A stretch of 64,000 nt of DNA from Variovorax sp. PCZ-1 (GTDB taxonomy: Bacteria > Pseudomonadota > Gammaproteobacteria > Burkholderiales > Burkholderiaceae_C): contig NZ_JAHCDN010000001.1 in the NCBI RefSeq assembly GCF_018413605.1, forward strand, positions 868,001-932,000, written 5' to 3'. Positions 25,015 to 33,643 of the stretch are shown piece after piece. The notes below the pieces were generated by a model. That model made no database searches and was not told the DNA's origin. It saw nothing but the letters and a program-made list of their open reading frames with translations. The stretch's first letter is position 1. Each line of letters opens with the position of its first letter. The translations under genes were made by a program, and so were the position numbers.

Positions 25015-26283
25015 CTAACGGACGAGGGCTGCTCCCGAGGTCTTATGGCTGGCTGTATCGACCAAGATCATCGCGCCCAGTGCTTTGCTTTGCGTATAGG
25101 CCAACGCGGCAATGGGCTCTTGCAATGCGAGCTGCACCGTGCCGATCTCGTTGGCTTGCAATTGCGTGGCTTCTTGAGGTGAGAGCGTATGAATATCAAA
25201 GCGCTGCGAGATAGCGCTCACCTTGGCTTTGACCCAGCGATGGCCATGCAGAGCGAGATAGGTGCGGCCTGCTTGTAGGGGCTCTTCATCCAACCATGCC
25301 ACAGTCGCAGTGATGCTGCGTTGCGGATGGAAAGTATCAGGCGCGAACATCCAATCACCGCGCGAAATATCTACTTCACGATCAAGCACCAGCCCATAGC
25401 TGGTGTTCAAACCTGGGTCTTGCTGCAAGGGCGCGCGTGCGTGATCAAGCAGTTGCGCGACCACTGCCTTCTGCCCGCTGGGGAAGACCTGCAGCTCTTG
25501 GCCGATTTTCAAGCTACCAGATGCCAAGCGCCCCCAAAATGTGCGGCGGCCTTGCGCTGTGGTAGCGCTGCTGGAATCTTTATCCAGCCACTGAATCGGT
25601 AAGGCCGTCGGAACTTGGCGCTCTTCATTCAAGGCGGATTGCGCAGGCAATTGCTCCAAGATTTGTAGCAAGCTATAGCCGGAATAAAAGGGCCAGCGGT
25701 TAGACAGCTCCACCACGTTGTCACCCTTGAGTGCGGAGACAGGAACGATGGCTGCGATCGTAATGCCAGCTTGCTCGGCCATACTGTGCAGCGCAGCACT
25801 GATATACAGAAAAGCTTTCTCTGCGTCTTCCACGGCATCGAGCTTGTTGATGGCAAACACGATATTGGGCACGCGTAGCAAGTGCGCGAGCAGGCTGTGG
25901 CGCTTGGTTTGCGGCAAGAGTTGTACGGGCTGCTGCTGCCACACGAGCTTGGTCGCATCTACGAGCACCACGGCGGCATCTGCGCTGGAGGCGGCTGTGA
26001 CCATATTGCGCGTGTATTGCTCATGGCCGGGCGCGTCGCCGATGATGAATTTGCGGCTGGCGGTGGAGAAGTAGCGATAAGCCACATCAATCGTGATGCC
26101 TTGCTCCCGCTCGGCGGTGAGACCATCGGTGAACTGAGCGAGATCGATCTCGCCGGTTTTGGAGACGCCCGCGATTTGATCGAGCAGGGCGGTTTTGCTG
26201 TCTACCAGCAGGCGGCCGATCAGGGTGGATTTCCCGTCATCGACGGAGCCACAGGTGATGAATTTGAGAGCTTGGTTTTGCAT
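25015..26283 (-). CDS. cysN: Sulfate adenylyltransferase subunit 1 (GTPase)
   Basis: 422 residues. With CysD it activates sulfate to APS, coupled to GTP hydrolysis. EF-Tu-like GTPase motifs: GSVDDGKST (G1), DAPGHEQYTRNM (G3), NKLD (G4), SALKGDNV (G5). C-terminal beta-barrel domains follow. No APS kinase (CysC) domain is fused. Last of the cys genes before fdxA; a fold-back repeat separates it from cysD. Confidence 0.97.
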   Translation of the reverse strand: MQNQALKFITCGSVDDGKSTLIGRLLVDSKTALLDQIAGVSKTGEIDLAQFTDGLTAEREQGITIDVAYRYFSTASRKFIIGDAPGHEQYTRNMVTAASSADAAVVLVDATKLVWQQQPVQLLPQTKRHSLLAHLLRVPNIVFAINKLDAVEDAEKAFLYISAALHSMAEQAGITIAAIVPVSALKGDNVVELSNRWPFYSGYSLLQILEQLPAQSALNEERQVPTALPIQWLDKDSSSATTAQGRRTFWGRLASGSLKIGQELQVFPSGQKAVVAQLLDHARAPLQQDPGLNTSYGLVLDREVDISRGDWMFAPDTFHPQRSITATVAWLDEEPLQAGRTYLALHGHRWVKAKVSAISQRFDIHTLSPQEATQLQANEIGTVQLALQEPIAALAYTQSKALGAMILVDTASHKTSGAALVR

Positions 26284-26301
26284 GAATTGCTATCGTAGAG
26301 A

Positions 26302-26385
26302 AGAACGCAAAATTCGCAAAAGAAACGCAAAATTCACAGAAGTTTTTTTGCGACTTCTGCGTTGTTTTGCGTCTTTTGCGTTCTC
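26302..26385. repeat. AACGCAAAA fold-back repeat, copy D (between cysD and cysN)
   Basis: Left arm AGAACGCAAAATTCGCAAAAG, right arm TTTTGCGTCTTTTGCGTTCTC. The shortest loop of the five copies. Confidence 0.87.
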
Positions 26386-26417
26386 TTGGTTAGTCATAAG
26401 GGATCTTTGGAAAAAGC

Positions 26418-27350
26418 TTAGAAATAACCTTCCTTCTTGCGCTTCTCCATCGAAGCCTCAGAAGTTTTGTCGTCCATTCGCGTTGCGCCGCGCTCAGAGA
26501 TTTCGGCAGTTAAAGTTTCCAGCACGATGTCTTCCGCATTCGCTGCAAGGCTGGCCACAGGCGCAGTGCAAGTGATGTCGCCCACAGTGCGGAAGCGCAC
26601 ATCGCGCTCTTCAATCACCTCCCCATCCTTCGCAGGCGTGAGCGGCGTGATGGGCACGAGCAGGCCACGGCGCTCGACGACGGGGCGTTTATGGGTGTAG
26701 TAAATGCTGGGGAGCGTGATGTTTTCTCGGGCGATGTACTGCCACACATCCAGCTCCGTCCAGTTGCTGATCGGGAACACGCGGAAATGCTCACCGGGGT
26801 GGATCTTGGTGTTGAAGAGGCTCCAGAGCTCAGGGCGCTGTGCTTTGGGCTGCCATTGGCCGAAGCTGTCTCGGTGAGAAAAGATGCGCTCTTTGGCGCG
26901 CGCTTTTTCTTCATCGCGGCGCGCACCGCCGATCAGTGCATCAAATTGAAATTCTTCAATCGCTTCGAGGAGTGTGACGGATTGATGCACATTGCGTGAT
27001 TCATCGGGGCGAGCCAGGCGCACTGTGCCGCGTTTCATCGAGTCTTCTACGCTTCGCACGATGAGTTTTGCGCCTAACTCGGTGGCGCGTGCATCACGGA
27101 AATCGCAAACTTCTTGATAGTTATGGCCCGTGTCGATCATCAATAAGGGATAAGGAATCTTGCCAATGCCAAATGCTTTCTCTGCACACTTGAGCAGCAC
27201 AGCAGAATCTTTACCGCCCGAGAAGAGCAGGGTGGGCTTTTCAAAGCTGCCAGCGACTTCACGCAGGATGAAGATAGCTTCTTCTTCAAGCGCGTTGAGG
27301 TGCTGGTTGGAGAGTTGCTGGAGCAACTGGGGTTCGGTTCTGGCGTTCAT
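26418..27350 (-). CDS. cysD: Sulfate adenylyltransferase subunit 2
   Basis: 310 residues, the ATP-pyrophosphatase subunit that forms APS from ATP and sulfate. PP-loop LLFSGGKDSAVLL near 42; IDTGHNYQEVCDFRD, GGARRDEEKARAKERIFS, and the C-terminal GDITCTAPVASLA and RMDDKTSEASMEKRKKEGYF are diagnostic of CysD. Flanked on both sides by fold-back repeats. Confidence 0.97.
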   Translation of the reverse strand: MNARTEPQLLQQLSNQHLNALEEEAIFILREVAGSFEKPTLLFSGGKDSAVLLKCAEKAFGIGKIPYPLLMIDTGHNYQEVCDFRDARATELGAKLIVRSVEDSMKRGTVRLARPDESRNVHQSVTLLEAIEEFQFDALIGGARRDEEKARAKERIFSHRDSFGQWQPKAQRPELWSLFNTKIHPGEHFRVFPISNWTELDVWQYIARENITLPSIYYTHKRPVVERRGLLVPITPLTPAKDGEVIEERDVRFRTVGDITCTAPVASLAANAEDIVLETLTAEISERGATRMDDKTSEASMEKRKKEGYF

Positions 27351-27389
27351 ATATTGATTTTCGAAGGAGTGATTGGATTGCTAGACAGG

Positions 27390-27483
27390 AGAACGCAAAA
27401 GACGCAAAAAAACGCAAAATTCGCAAAAAATTCAAATCAATCGCGCTATTTCATAAAAACTTTTCTGCGCCTTTTGCGTTCTC
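27390..27483. repeat. AACGCAAAA fold-back repeat, copy E (between cysH and cysD)
   Basis: Left arm AGAACGCAAAAGACGCAAAA, right arm TTTTCTGCGCCTTTTGCGTTCTC. Same orientation and setting as the other four. Confidence 0.87.
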
Positions 27484-27487
27484 GTGG

Positions 27488-28222
27488 TCATGTTGCAAAA
27501 GACTTAGCTTCAGCAGCAACATGCAAGCCACATTCCTTAGCCGCTTCGTTCTCCCACCACCAACGGCCTGAGCGGAAATCTTCGCCGAGCGTAACTGCGC
27601 GTGTGCAAGGCTCGCAGCCAATGCTGGGGTAGAACTGGTCGTGCAGGGCGTTGTAGGGTACGTTGTGAGTCTTCACGTAATGCCACACATCGCCCAAAGT
27701 CCAGTCGTGCAAAGGATTCACTTTGATTTTTTCACCGCTCTCGTCAATAGCGTGAACTGCAGCGCGAGCATCAGATTGCTCTTTGCGCAAGCCTGTGATC
27801 CAAGCGCGCTTACCGTCTAAAGCGATGGCTAAAGGTTTCATCTTGCGGATATCGCAGCATTGCTTGCGCAGAGCGATACTTTTGTACATCGCATCTTTGC
27901 CATTAGCCGCTTCAAACGCCTCGGCCGCTTGAGCATCTGGCTCGTAGATACGGATCGTGCGCTGACCGCTGAATTGCTTTTTCACCGTGCTGAGCAAATC
28001 CAGCGTCTGTGCGTGGAGCTTGCCGGTTTGCAGCACAAACACTTCGCTTTTCACACCGAGTGCATGCAGCAGGTGCGTGATCACCATATCTTCCACACCG
28101 AGGCTGCTGGCTTGCGTGAGCGGCTGATACAGCTCGCCAGTTTCTCGCAGCAAATTCTGTGTGGCGGCGAGCTTCTTGTCGAAGTCTGTCGAGGCTCGAG
28201 CATGCAGAGCAATGGCATTCAT
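27488..28222 (-). CDS. cysH: Adenylyl-sulfate (APS) reductase
   Basis: 244 residues. Reduces APS to sulfite with thioredoxin. SSLGVEDMVI (rather than the PAPS-type SSFGAxSAV), RKQCCDIRKM and GCEPCTRAV supply the four Cys ligands of the [4Fe-4S] cluster that distinguishes APS reductases, agreeing with the absence of an APS kinase here. GLRKEQSDAR and NPLHDWTLGDVWHY are conserved substrate-site motifs. The start overlaps the DUF934 stop (ATGA), so the two are translationally coupled. Confidence 0.96.
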   Translation of the reverse strand: MNAIALHARASTDFDKKLAATQNLLRETGELYQPLTQASSLGVEDMVITHLLHALGVKSEVFVLQTGKLHAQTLDLLSTVKKQFSGQRTIRIYEPDAQAAEAFEAANGKDAMYKSIALRKQCCDIRKMKPLAIALDGKRAWITGLRKEQSDARAAVHAIDESGEKIKVNPLHDWTLGDVWHYVKTHNVPYNALHDQFYPSIGCEPCTRAVTLGEDFRSGRWWWENEAAKECGLHVAAEAKSFAT

Positions 28223-28620
28223 GCAAGCTTGCCCGTCAAGAATGCAGCTGGGTTGGTCACATCGCCTTGGTAGAAATCTTTGTAGTGTGAAAGAAGCTTG
28301 GTCGCATGCTTCAAGCTTTGGTCTTCACGCAGCACAGCGCTGGAAAAACCGCTGCGTAGCATTTGCACGAGTTGATCAACCAGCACATCTCCCGTGGCGC
28401 GGATATCACCTTTGAAGCCTAAGCGCTTGCGCAGCTGCACGGCTTGACTGAACGCTCGGCCATCACTGAAAGCAGGGAAATGCAGCTCCACCACTTCTGC
28501 GCTGGAGATTTCTTGGCTGTGTGCCGATACATCGCTGTCATTAGCAATTTTTAAGACATTGAGTGCTGTCGCTGGCGTATCTTCTGCGCGAGATGCTATT
28601 AATTCAATAGTGTTGTTCAT
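28219..28620 (-). CDS. DUF934 protein of the sulfate assimilation operon
   Basis: 133 residues. The core VVELHFPAFSDGRAFSQAV, LRKRLGFKGDIRATGDVLVDQL matches DUF934, a family always found with cysH/cysI in proteobacteria and thought to be an accessory to sulfite reduction. ATG 28620 follows AAGGA. Residues about 5-18 (IELIASRAEDTPAT) are encoded by a GCCGGC-hairpin repeat, lying in the variable N-terminal arm. Between cysI and cysH, overlapping cysH by 4 bp. Confidence 0.9.
   Translation of the reverse strand: MNNTIELIASRAEDTPATALNVLKIANDSDVSAHSQEISSAEVVELHFPAFSDGRAFSQAVQLRKRLGFKGDIRATGDVLVDQLVQMLRSGFSSAVLREDQSLKHATKLLSHYKDFYQGDVTNPAAFLTGKLA
28570..28611 (+). repeat. GCCGGC-hairpin repeat, copy 4 (inside the DUF934 gene)
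   Basis: CGCTGGCGTATCTTCTGCGC then GAGATGCTATTAATTCAATAG. The GCCGGC end is changed to GCTGGC. In frame on the opposite strand; encodes ELIASRAEDTPAT. Confidence 0.82.
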
Positions 28621-28631
28621 AGGGCATTCCT

Positions 28632-30467
28632 TCAAGCTGCAGCTTCTTCTTTATGGCGTGCGCCGTTTGCAGCAGCCTTGAATGGTTCTGCGCCCAAGCG
28701 TTTGAGTGTGTCGATGAATAACTCAAATTTCTCGCCGCGGGGCTCTCGCAGTTGCTTGTAGGTCTTGAGCACTGCCTCAATCGCATCTGGAATCTCTGCT
28801 GCGGAGAACGATGGCCCGACAACTTTGCCAGCAACCGATGCACCACTGATCTTGCTGCCATCCGAGCCACCGAGTGTGAGCTGATACCACTCTTGGCCAT
28901 CTTTATCCACGCCGAGAATGCCGATGTGGCCGCTGTGGTGGTGGCCGCAGGAATTGATGCAGCCGCTCATGTGCAGATCAATATCGCCAATGTCTTCGAG
29001 CTCGTCCAAATCTTGGTAACGCTCAGTGAGCTCTTGGGCGATCGGCAGGCTGCGCGCATTGGCCAAATCGCAGAAATCGCCGCCGGGGCAGGCGATCATG
29101 TCAGACAGCAGGCCGATGTTGCTCGAAGCAAAGCCTGCCTTCTTGGCAGCGCGCCACAGCTCAGGTAGGGCGTCGCAGCTAACCCAAGGCAAGAGCAGAT
29201 TTTGATCATGTGTGACGCGAATTTCGCCTGCGCTGAATTGATCCGCAATTTGCGCAGCAGCTTCCATTTGCTCGGGCGTCACATCGCCAGGAGACTGGCC
29301 CACTCGCTTCACTGAGAGCGTCACAGCGCGCAGCTTCGGATTCTTGTGTGCGTGCACATTGCGCGTGAGCCAGCGGGTGAAAGCCACATCATCATGCGCA
29401 GCCACTTCTAAGATACGAGACACCTTAGATGCTACAAAATCAGAAGCACTCAGCGCACATTCTGCAAATGCTGGAGGCACAAAATGTTTAGAAACGCGAT
29501 CTAACTCAGCTTGCGTGATGGTATGCGGTGCGCCATCCTGTGTGAGGATATTTTGATACTCAGACTCCACCGCATCAATGTATTTCTGGCCTTCTGCTTT
29601 CACCAAAATCTTGATGCGCGCTTTGTATTTGTTATCGCGGCGGCCAAACAGGTTGTACACGCGAACGATAGCCTCGAGGTAATTGAGGATCTGGTTCCAA
29701 GGCAGAAATTCACGGATCTTGGTGGCAATCACCGGCGTGCGACCCATGCCGCCACCGACCAGCACTTGAAAGCCCAAATCGCCGCGAGCAATGCCGTTTG
29801 CGGCATCGTCCTCCCTCGCTTTGACCAACTTGAGTCCAACGTCGTGCCAGTCAGTGGCGGCGCGGTCTTCCTCCGCTCCCGTGACTGCGATTTTGAATTT
29901 GCGCGGTAAAAATGCGAACTCTGGATGCAGCGTGCTCCACTGACGCAAGATTTCGCAGAATGGGCGCGGATCAGCAATCTCATCAGGCGCAATGCCTGCC
30001 AAGCCATCACTTGTGATATTGCGGATGCAATTGCCGCTGGTTTGAATGCCGTGCATGTTCACAGTAGCGAGCAAATCCATCACATCGGCAGATTTCTCTA
30101 GCGGAATCCAGTTGTATTGGATGTTTTGGCGCGTGGTGAAGTGCCCATAGCCTTTGGTGAGTTCAATGCCTATGCCAGAGAGACGCGCCTGACCTGTAAC
30201 AGCAGCTTGGAACACTTCTTCGCTAGGCTGATCGTATTCGCGGGCGATCTGCGCCAACACACGCAGCTGCGCTGTATTCAGCTCGCCATAAGGCACTGCC
30301 ACGCGCAGCATCGGTGCATAGCGCTGCACATACCAGCCGTTTTGCAAGCGCAGTGGGCGAAATTCTTCTTCCTTCAAGCGGCCATCCAAGCGGCGCTCGA
30401 GCTGATCGCGGTATTGCGCCGCGCGCAGTTTGACGAACTCTTTGTCGAAATTGTTATATGTGTACAT
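28632..30467 (-). CDS. cysI: Sulfite reductase haemoprotein (CysI/NirA-type, one subunit)
   Basis: 611 residues. Six-electron reduction of sulfite to sulfide using sirohaem and [4Fe-4S]. It has two ferredoxin-like half domains (YGHFTTRQNIQYNWI; IRVTHDQNLLLPWV) and cluster ligands CPGGDFCDLA and SGCINSCGHHH. No flavoprotein partner (cysJ) occurs in the window; ferredoxin and ferredoxin-NADP reductase are in the same gene run, so a ferredoxin-dependent enzyme is likely. Residues around 338-355 (AFAECALSASDFVAS) show a degenerate copy of the GCCGGC-hairpin repeat. Starts 26 bp after the TSUP gene. Confidence 0.94.
   Translation of the reverse strand: MYTYNNFDKEFVKLRAAQYRDQLERRLDGRLKEEEFRPLRLQNGWYVQRYAPMLRVAVPYGELNTAQLRVLAQIAREYDQPSEEVFQAAVTGQARLSGIGIELTKGYGHFTTRQNIQYNWIPLEKSADVMDLLATVNMHGIQTSGNCIRNITSDGLAGIAPDEIADPRPFCEILRQWSTLHPEFAFLPRKFKIAVTGAEEDRAATDWHDVGLKLVKAREDDAANGIARGDLGFQVLVGGGMGRTPVIATKIREFLPWNQILNYLEAIVRVYNLFGRRDNKYKARIKILVKAEGQKYIDAVESEYQNILTQDGAPHTITQAELDRVSKHFVPPAFAECALSASDFVASKVSRILEVAAHDDVAFTRWLTRNVHAHKNPKLRAVTLSVKRVGQSPGDVTPEQMEAAAQIADQFSAGEIRVTHDQNLLLPWVSCDALPELWRAAKKAGFASSNIGLLSDMIACPGGDFCDLANARSLPIAQELTERYQDLDELEDIGDIDLHMSGCINSCGHHHSGHIGILGVDKDGQEWYQLTLGGSDGSKISGASVAGKVVGPSFSAAEIPDAIEAVLKTYKQLREPRGEKFELFIDTLKRLGAEPFKAAANGARHKEEAAA
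29430..29475 (-). repeat. GCCGGC-hairpin repeat, degenerate copy (inside cysI)
   Basis: Read on the minus strand: AGAATGTGCGCTGAGTGCTT then TGATTTTGTAGCA; the GCCGGC end is eroded. In frame in cysI, same frame as copies 2, 3, 10 and 11. Confidence 0.5.
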
Positions 30468-30493
30468 TTTTCTAACCTACAAAACTTGAATGC

Positions 30494-31288
30494 TCAAATC
30501 GCCAGCAGCTTGAAGCCCGCATAGGCCAGCAGCAGGGAAAGAATGGAGCGAATCGCGCGATCGGGCACATGGTTGCCCAGCTTGGTGCCCAACCAAATGC
30601 CAGGCAGCGAGCCGGCGAGCAGCTTGGCGAGCAGCGGCCAATCCACTGAACCAATGGATGCGTGGCCGAGACCTGCTACTAGCGTGAGCGGCACAGCGTA
30701 GGCCACGTCAGCGGCCACGATGCGATTGAGCGGCAGCGCAGGGTAGAGCAGCATCAGTGCTGTCACGCCAATTGCACCAGCGCCTACTGATGTGAGACTC
30801 ACCAACACGCCAATGAGTGCGCCGAAGATGATGGGCAGGGCAGGGTGGCGTGGCTTGGTCGCTTCAGCCAATTGCTCTGCGCTGATTTCTTTTTGAGTGG
30901 TTTGCGTGCCTTTGATCGCCTTGTAGAGTGTGGCAGCGGCGGTGAGTAAGAGTGCAAAACCCAACGTGGTCGTCATCACCTTTTGCACAGATTCTTGAGC
31001 TGCGCCGGCGTAGTGCAGCGCGGCCACAGTGAGCAAAGCGGCAGGCACGGAGCCGAGGCTTAATGTGCCTACGATCTTCCAATCCACCCGGCGAGCGAGT
31101 GCGAGGTTCACCGTACCGCCGAGCTTGGTGAATGCAGCAAAGAGCAAATCCGTGCCCACAGCCAGAATCGGCTTGATGCCGAAACCAAAAATCAAAATCG
31201 GCGTCATCAGCGAACCACCGCCCACACCCGTGAGGCCGACGACGAAGCCAACGAAGAAGCCAGAAAGAATAAATGCGAGATCAGTCAT
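30494..31288 (-). CDS. TSUP (TauE/SafE) sulfite/anion exporter
   Basis: 264 residues with about eight hydrophobic helices, arranged as two halves each starting with a G-rich motif: GFFVGFVVGLTGVGGGSLMTP and GALIGVLVSLTSVGAGAIG, the TSUP signature. It heads the sulfate assimilation run directly before cysI, so export of sulfite (protection from its toxicity) or sulfur compound uptake is likely. The sequence alone cannot tell direction. GGTGAGG lies upstream of the start. Confidence 0.9.
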   Translation of the reverse strand: MTDLAFILSGFFVGFVVGLTGVGGGSLMTPILIFGFGIKPILAVGTDLLFAAFTKLGGTVNLALARRVDWKIVGTLSLGSVPAALLTVAALHYAGAAQESVQKVMTTTLGFALLLTAAATLYKAIKGTQTTQKEISAEQLAEATKPRHPALPIIFGALIGVLVSLTSVGAGAIGVTALMLLYPALPLNRIVAADVAYAVPLTLVAGLGHASIGSVDWPLLAKLLAGSLPGIWLGTKLGNHVPDRAIRSILSLLLAYAGFKLLAI

Positions 31289-31524
31289 GGCTTTGTACTG
31301 TGCCGTAACCTCACCCTAAACCAAACTACTTTTTTGTTGGTGTCTTATGCTTATTTGCTTATTCTTGAATCGGTATATGAGCGATTTTTTCGTTTGACAC
31401 GACCCGCTCGCCTGTCCCGTGATGTGCCCGAAAAAGCCGAGGCCTTTCTTTGTGAGGCGCTCTTGCCCGCAAGCGACGAGCTCCCATCATATGTAGCGAT
31501 GATGAGATGGTTGGCCGCGCCCCA

Positions 31525-31685
31525 AGGGCTGATAAGGCAAATGCTTCACTCGCATCAGACTCGCTTTCGGGCGATCTGCGTCGTTGGAAAGCCTCGCGGT
31601 AGTACCACTACCGCTACGTTTTCCGCCTAGCATCTCATCCCGAAATCAAGCCTGCTGCAAGCGAATCATTTACCTCATCAGCCCT
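31525..31685. repeat. 161-bp fold-back element
   Basis: Two 79-nt arms align without gaps around C31605: 55 of 79 positions are complementary, with perfect blocks AGGGCTGAT, AAATG, TTTCGGG, GGAAA and GCGGTAGT, the last closing on a 3-nt loop. Such a structure could act as RNA hairpin or DNA cruciform. No poly-T follows in either direction. Confidence 0.8.
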
Positions 31686-31745
31686 GCGCCAGTCTTCGTT
31701 TTTTCAGACCCATCACGGAACGGATTTGAGTGATTGGCGCGTTGT

Positions 31746-31793
31746 TGCTTACTATTATTTCTATAGCTGCTTGCACAATAAATACGCCGGCGA
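31746..31793 (-). repeat. GCCGGC-hairpin repeat, copy 5 (intergenic)
   Basis: Plus strand TTCTATAGCTGCTTGCACAA then TAAATACGCCGGCG. It lies outside any gene, with sequence closest to copy 10 of the methyltransferase gene. Confidence 0.8.
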
Positions 31794-32042
31794 TCTGCCT
31801 CTTTTTGCTTTAAATGATTGCAAAAAAACACGCAACGACGCGCTCACCGTCACCATTAACGCCGGAACGGGATGCTTCGCGCGGATGTCGTCTCAGTCGA
31901 GCGCGGCCAACCATCTCATCATGGCCACAAAAGATCAGTAGCTCAGAGTATTCCGCACGGTTCACCTACAAGAAGACAGGCCGAGCGAAGTGTCACGTGC
32001 AGGCGTAGGTGCGATGCTTAGAAAATAACGGTAAGCGGCGAG

Positions 32043-33575
32043 TTAACGACGGCGACCGAGAATCCCGCCCAACACGCCACGAATAATTTGCCGCCCGACT
32101 TCTCGCCCAATCGAGCTCGCAGCAGATTTCACGAGCTGCTCGCCCACACTGGCTCGTGTGCGCTTCTTGCCGCCGCCCAGCATATCGCCCAAGCCACCGA
32201 GCCAGCCACCTGAGGCTTCTTCGCCTGCTGCATTCGTGGCTTCTTTGGCCACCTCTTTTGCAGTTTCTGCGGCTTGAGATTCTGTGGCCATATTCGCAGC
32301 GGTGCGGCCTTTGATGATTTCGTAGGCGGATTCGCGGTCTAACGTTTTTTCGTACACGCCAGCAACGATGGAGTTGGCGATCAAGGCCTGACGCTGCTCA
32401 GGGGAGATCACGCCGATTTGGCTGCCCGGCGGGAGCACATACACGCGCTCGGTGATGCCGGGGCGGCCTTTTTCGTCGAGGAAGCTGATCAGCGCTTCGC
32501 CCACGGCCAGCTCAGTGATCGCGGTTTCGATATCGACACTGGGGTTCTGCCGCATCGTCTCGGCAGCGGATTTCACGGCCTTTTGATCGCGTGGTGTGAA
32601 CGCGCGCAGGGCATGTTGCACACGGTTGCCCAGCTGGGCGAGCACTGAGTCTGGGATGTCCAGCGGATTCTGAGTCACGAAATACACGCCTACGCCTTTG
32701 GAGCGCACGAGGCGCACGACGAGCTCAATACGCTCGAGCAGGGGTTTGGGCGCATCGGTGAAGAGCAAATGCGCTTCGTCGAAGAAGAAGACGAGCTTCG
32801 GCTTATCCACATCGCCCACCTCGGGCAGCGTTTCAAAGAGTTCACTCAGCAGCCAAAGCAGGAAGGTGGCATACAGGCGCGGGGCGGTGAGCAATTTGTC
32901 AGCGGCGAGGATGTTCACCACGCCTTTGCCGCTGCTATCCGTCTGCATGAAGTCAGCAATATTGAGCATCGGCTCGCCGAAAAACACATCACCACCTTGC
33001 TCTTCAATCTGCATCAGGCCGCGCTGAATCGCGCCAATGGAGGCGGCAGAGATGTTGCCGTATTCGGTGGTGAAATCCTTCGCGTTATCGCCCACGGTTT
33101 GACACATCGCGCGCAGGTCTTTCATGTCGAGCAGGAGCAGTCCTTGATCGTCTGCGATTTTGAAGACGAGTTGCAACACACCGGCCTGCGTCTCGTTCAA
33201 ATTCAGCATGCGGGCGAGCAGCAGCGGGCCCAGATCCGAAATCGTGGCGCGCACAGGATGGCCTTGCTTGCCGAAAACATCCCAGAGTGTGACCGGATAT
33301 GCTACAGATTCAGGAGCATCTAGCGCACGATCTGCAAGGACTTTAGCCAGTTTTTCTCCAATTTTTCCAGCTTGGGAGATACCTGTGAGATCGCCTTTAA
33401 CATCGGCCATAAACACGGGAACACCGATCCGGCTAAAGCCCTCAGCCATGGTCTGTAAGGTCACCGTCTTGCCTGTACCTGTTGCGCCGGTGATCAAGCC
33501 GTGGCGGTTGGATTTATCAGGCCGCAGGAAAACTTCTGTGGATTTGTTCTTAGCAATGAGGATGGGATCAGCCAT
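32043..33575 (-). CDS. HerA-like ATPase (DUF853/YjgR family)
   Basis: 510 residues. FtsK/HerA-type ATPase: Walker [14 protein letters not shown] near 30, [12 protein letters not shown], Walker [13 protein letters not shown] and the sensor [13 protein letters not shown]. The tail ([35 protein letters not shown]) is the Gly/Arg-rich end of the DUF853 family. DNA translocation or ssDNA-related functions are proposed for the family but its role is unproven. Start ATG 33575 follows GAGA. Residues about 78-91 ([14 protein letters not shown]) match a degenerate GCCGGC-hairpin copy. Confidence 0.92.
   Translation of the reverse strand: MADPILIAKNKSTEVFLRPDKSNRHGLITGATGTGKTVTLQTMAEGFSRIGVPVFMADVKGDLTGISQAGKIGEKLAKVLADRALDAPESVAYPVTLWDVFGKQGHPVRATISDLGPLLLARMLNLNETQAGVLQLVFKIADDQGLLLLDMKDLRAMCQTVGDNAKDFTTEYGNISAASIGAIQRGLMQIEEQGGDVFFGEPMLNIADFMQTDSSGKGVVNILAADKLLTAPRLYATFLLWLLSELFETLPEVGDVDKPKLVFFFDEAHLLFTDAPKPLLERIELVVRLVRSKGVGVYFVTQNPLDIPDSVLAQLGNRVQHALRAFTPRDQKAVKSAAETMRQNPSVDIETAITELAVGEALISFLDEKGRPGITERVYVLPPGSQIGVISPEQRQALIANSIVAGVYEKTLDRESAYEIIKGRTAANMATESQAAETAKEVAKEATNAAGEEASGGWLGGLGDMLGGGKKRTRASVGEQLVKSAASSIGREVGRQIIRGVLGGILGRRR
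33300..33340 (-). repeat. GCCGGC-hairpin repeat, degenerate copy (inside the HerA-like gene)
   Basis: Minus strand: GATCGTGCGCTAGATGCTCC then TGAATCTGTAGCA. The hairpin half is preserved and the GCCGGC end lost. Encodes [11 protein letters not shown], in the same frame as the other copies of this orientation. Confidence 0.6.
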
Positions 33576-33643
33576 GATGGGTCTCGAAAAGTACAAAAGT
33601 ACAATAAGTACCTAGTTTAAGACGCAATCAGAGGACTTGATTC

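Larger units (their letters stand above)
31499..31922. repeat. 22-bp inverted repeats bounding a 424-bp segment
   Basis: ATGATGAGATGGTTGGCCGC (31499 onward) recurs as its exact reverse complement at 31901-31922 (GCGCGGCCAACCATCTCATC). The bounded segment contains the fold-back element and one GCCGGC-hairpin copy, with no gene. It could be a non-autonomous mobile element or a decayed one; no flanking target duplication was recognised. Confidence 0.55.
31289..32042. other. 754-bp non-coding region with nested inverted repeats
   Basis: No ORF here has a recognisable product or a ribosome-binding site. The region holds a 161-bp imperfect palindrome (31525-31685), a 22-bp inverted repeat pair (31499-31520 and 31901-31922) about 380 bp apart, and a copy of the GCCGGC-hairpin repeat (31746-31793). 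It separates the cys operon promoter from the end of the HerA-like gene. Confidence 0.7.

Noticed and set aside
1571-27483. The GCAAAA-rich repeats as a CRISPR-like array
   Set aside because: The units inside each copy are short and irregular, there are no spacers of equal length, no cas genes, and the two arms are inverted rather than direct.
31334-31630. ORF of 98 codons in the non-coding region
   Set aside because: It passes through one arm and the loop of the fold-back, has no ribosome-binding site and no domain.
31525-31685. The 161-bp fold-back as an integron attC site
   Set aside because: There is no integrase gene and no cassette array, and I did not recognise the paired core sites of an attC element.
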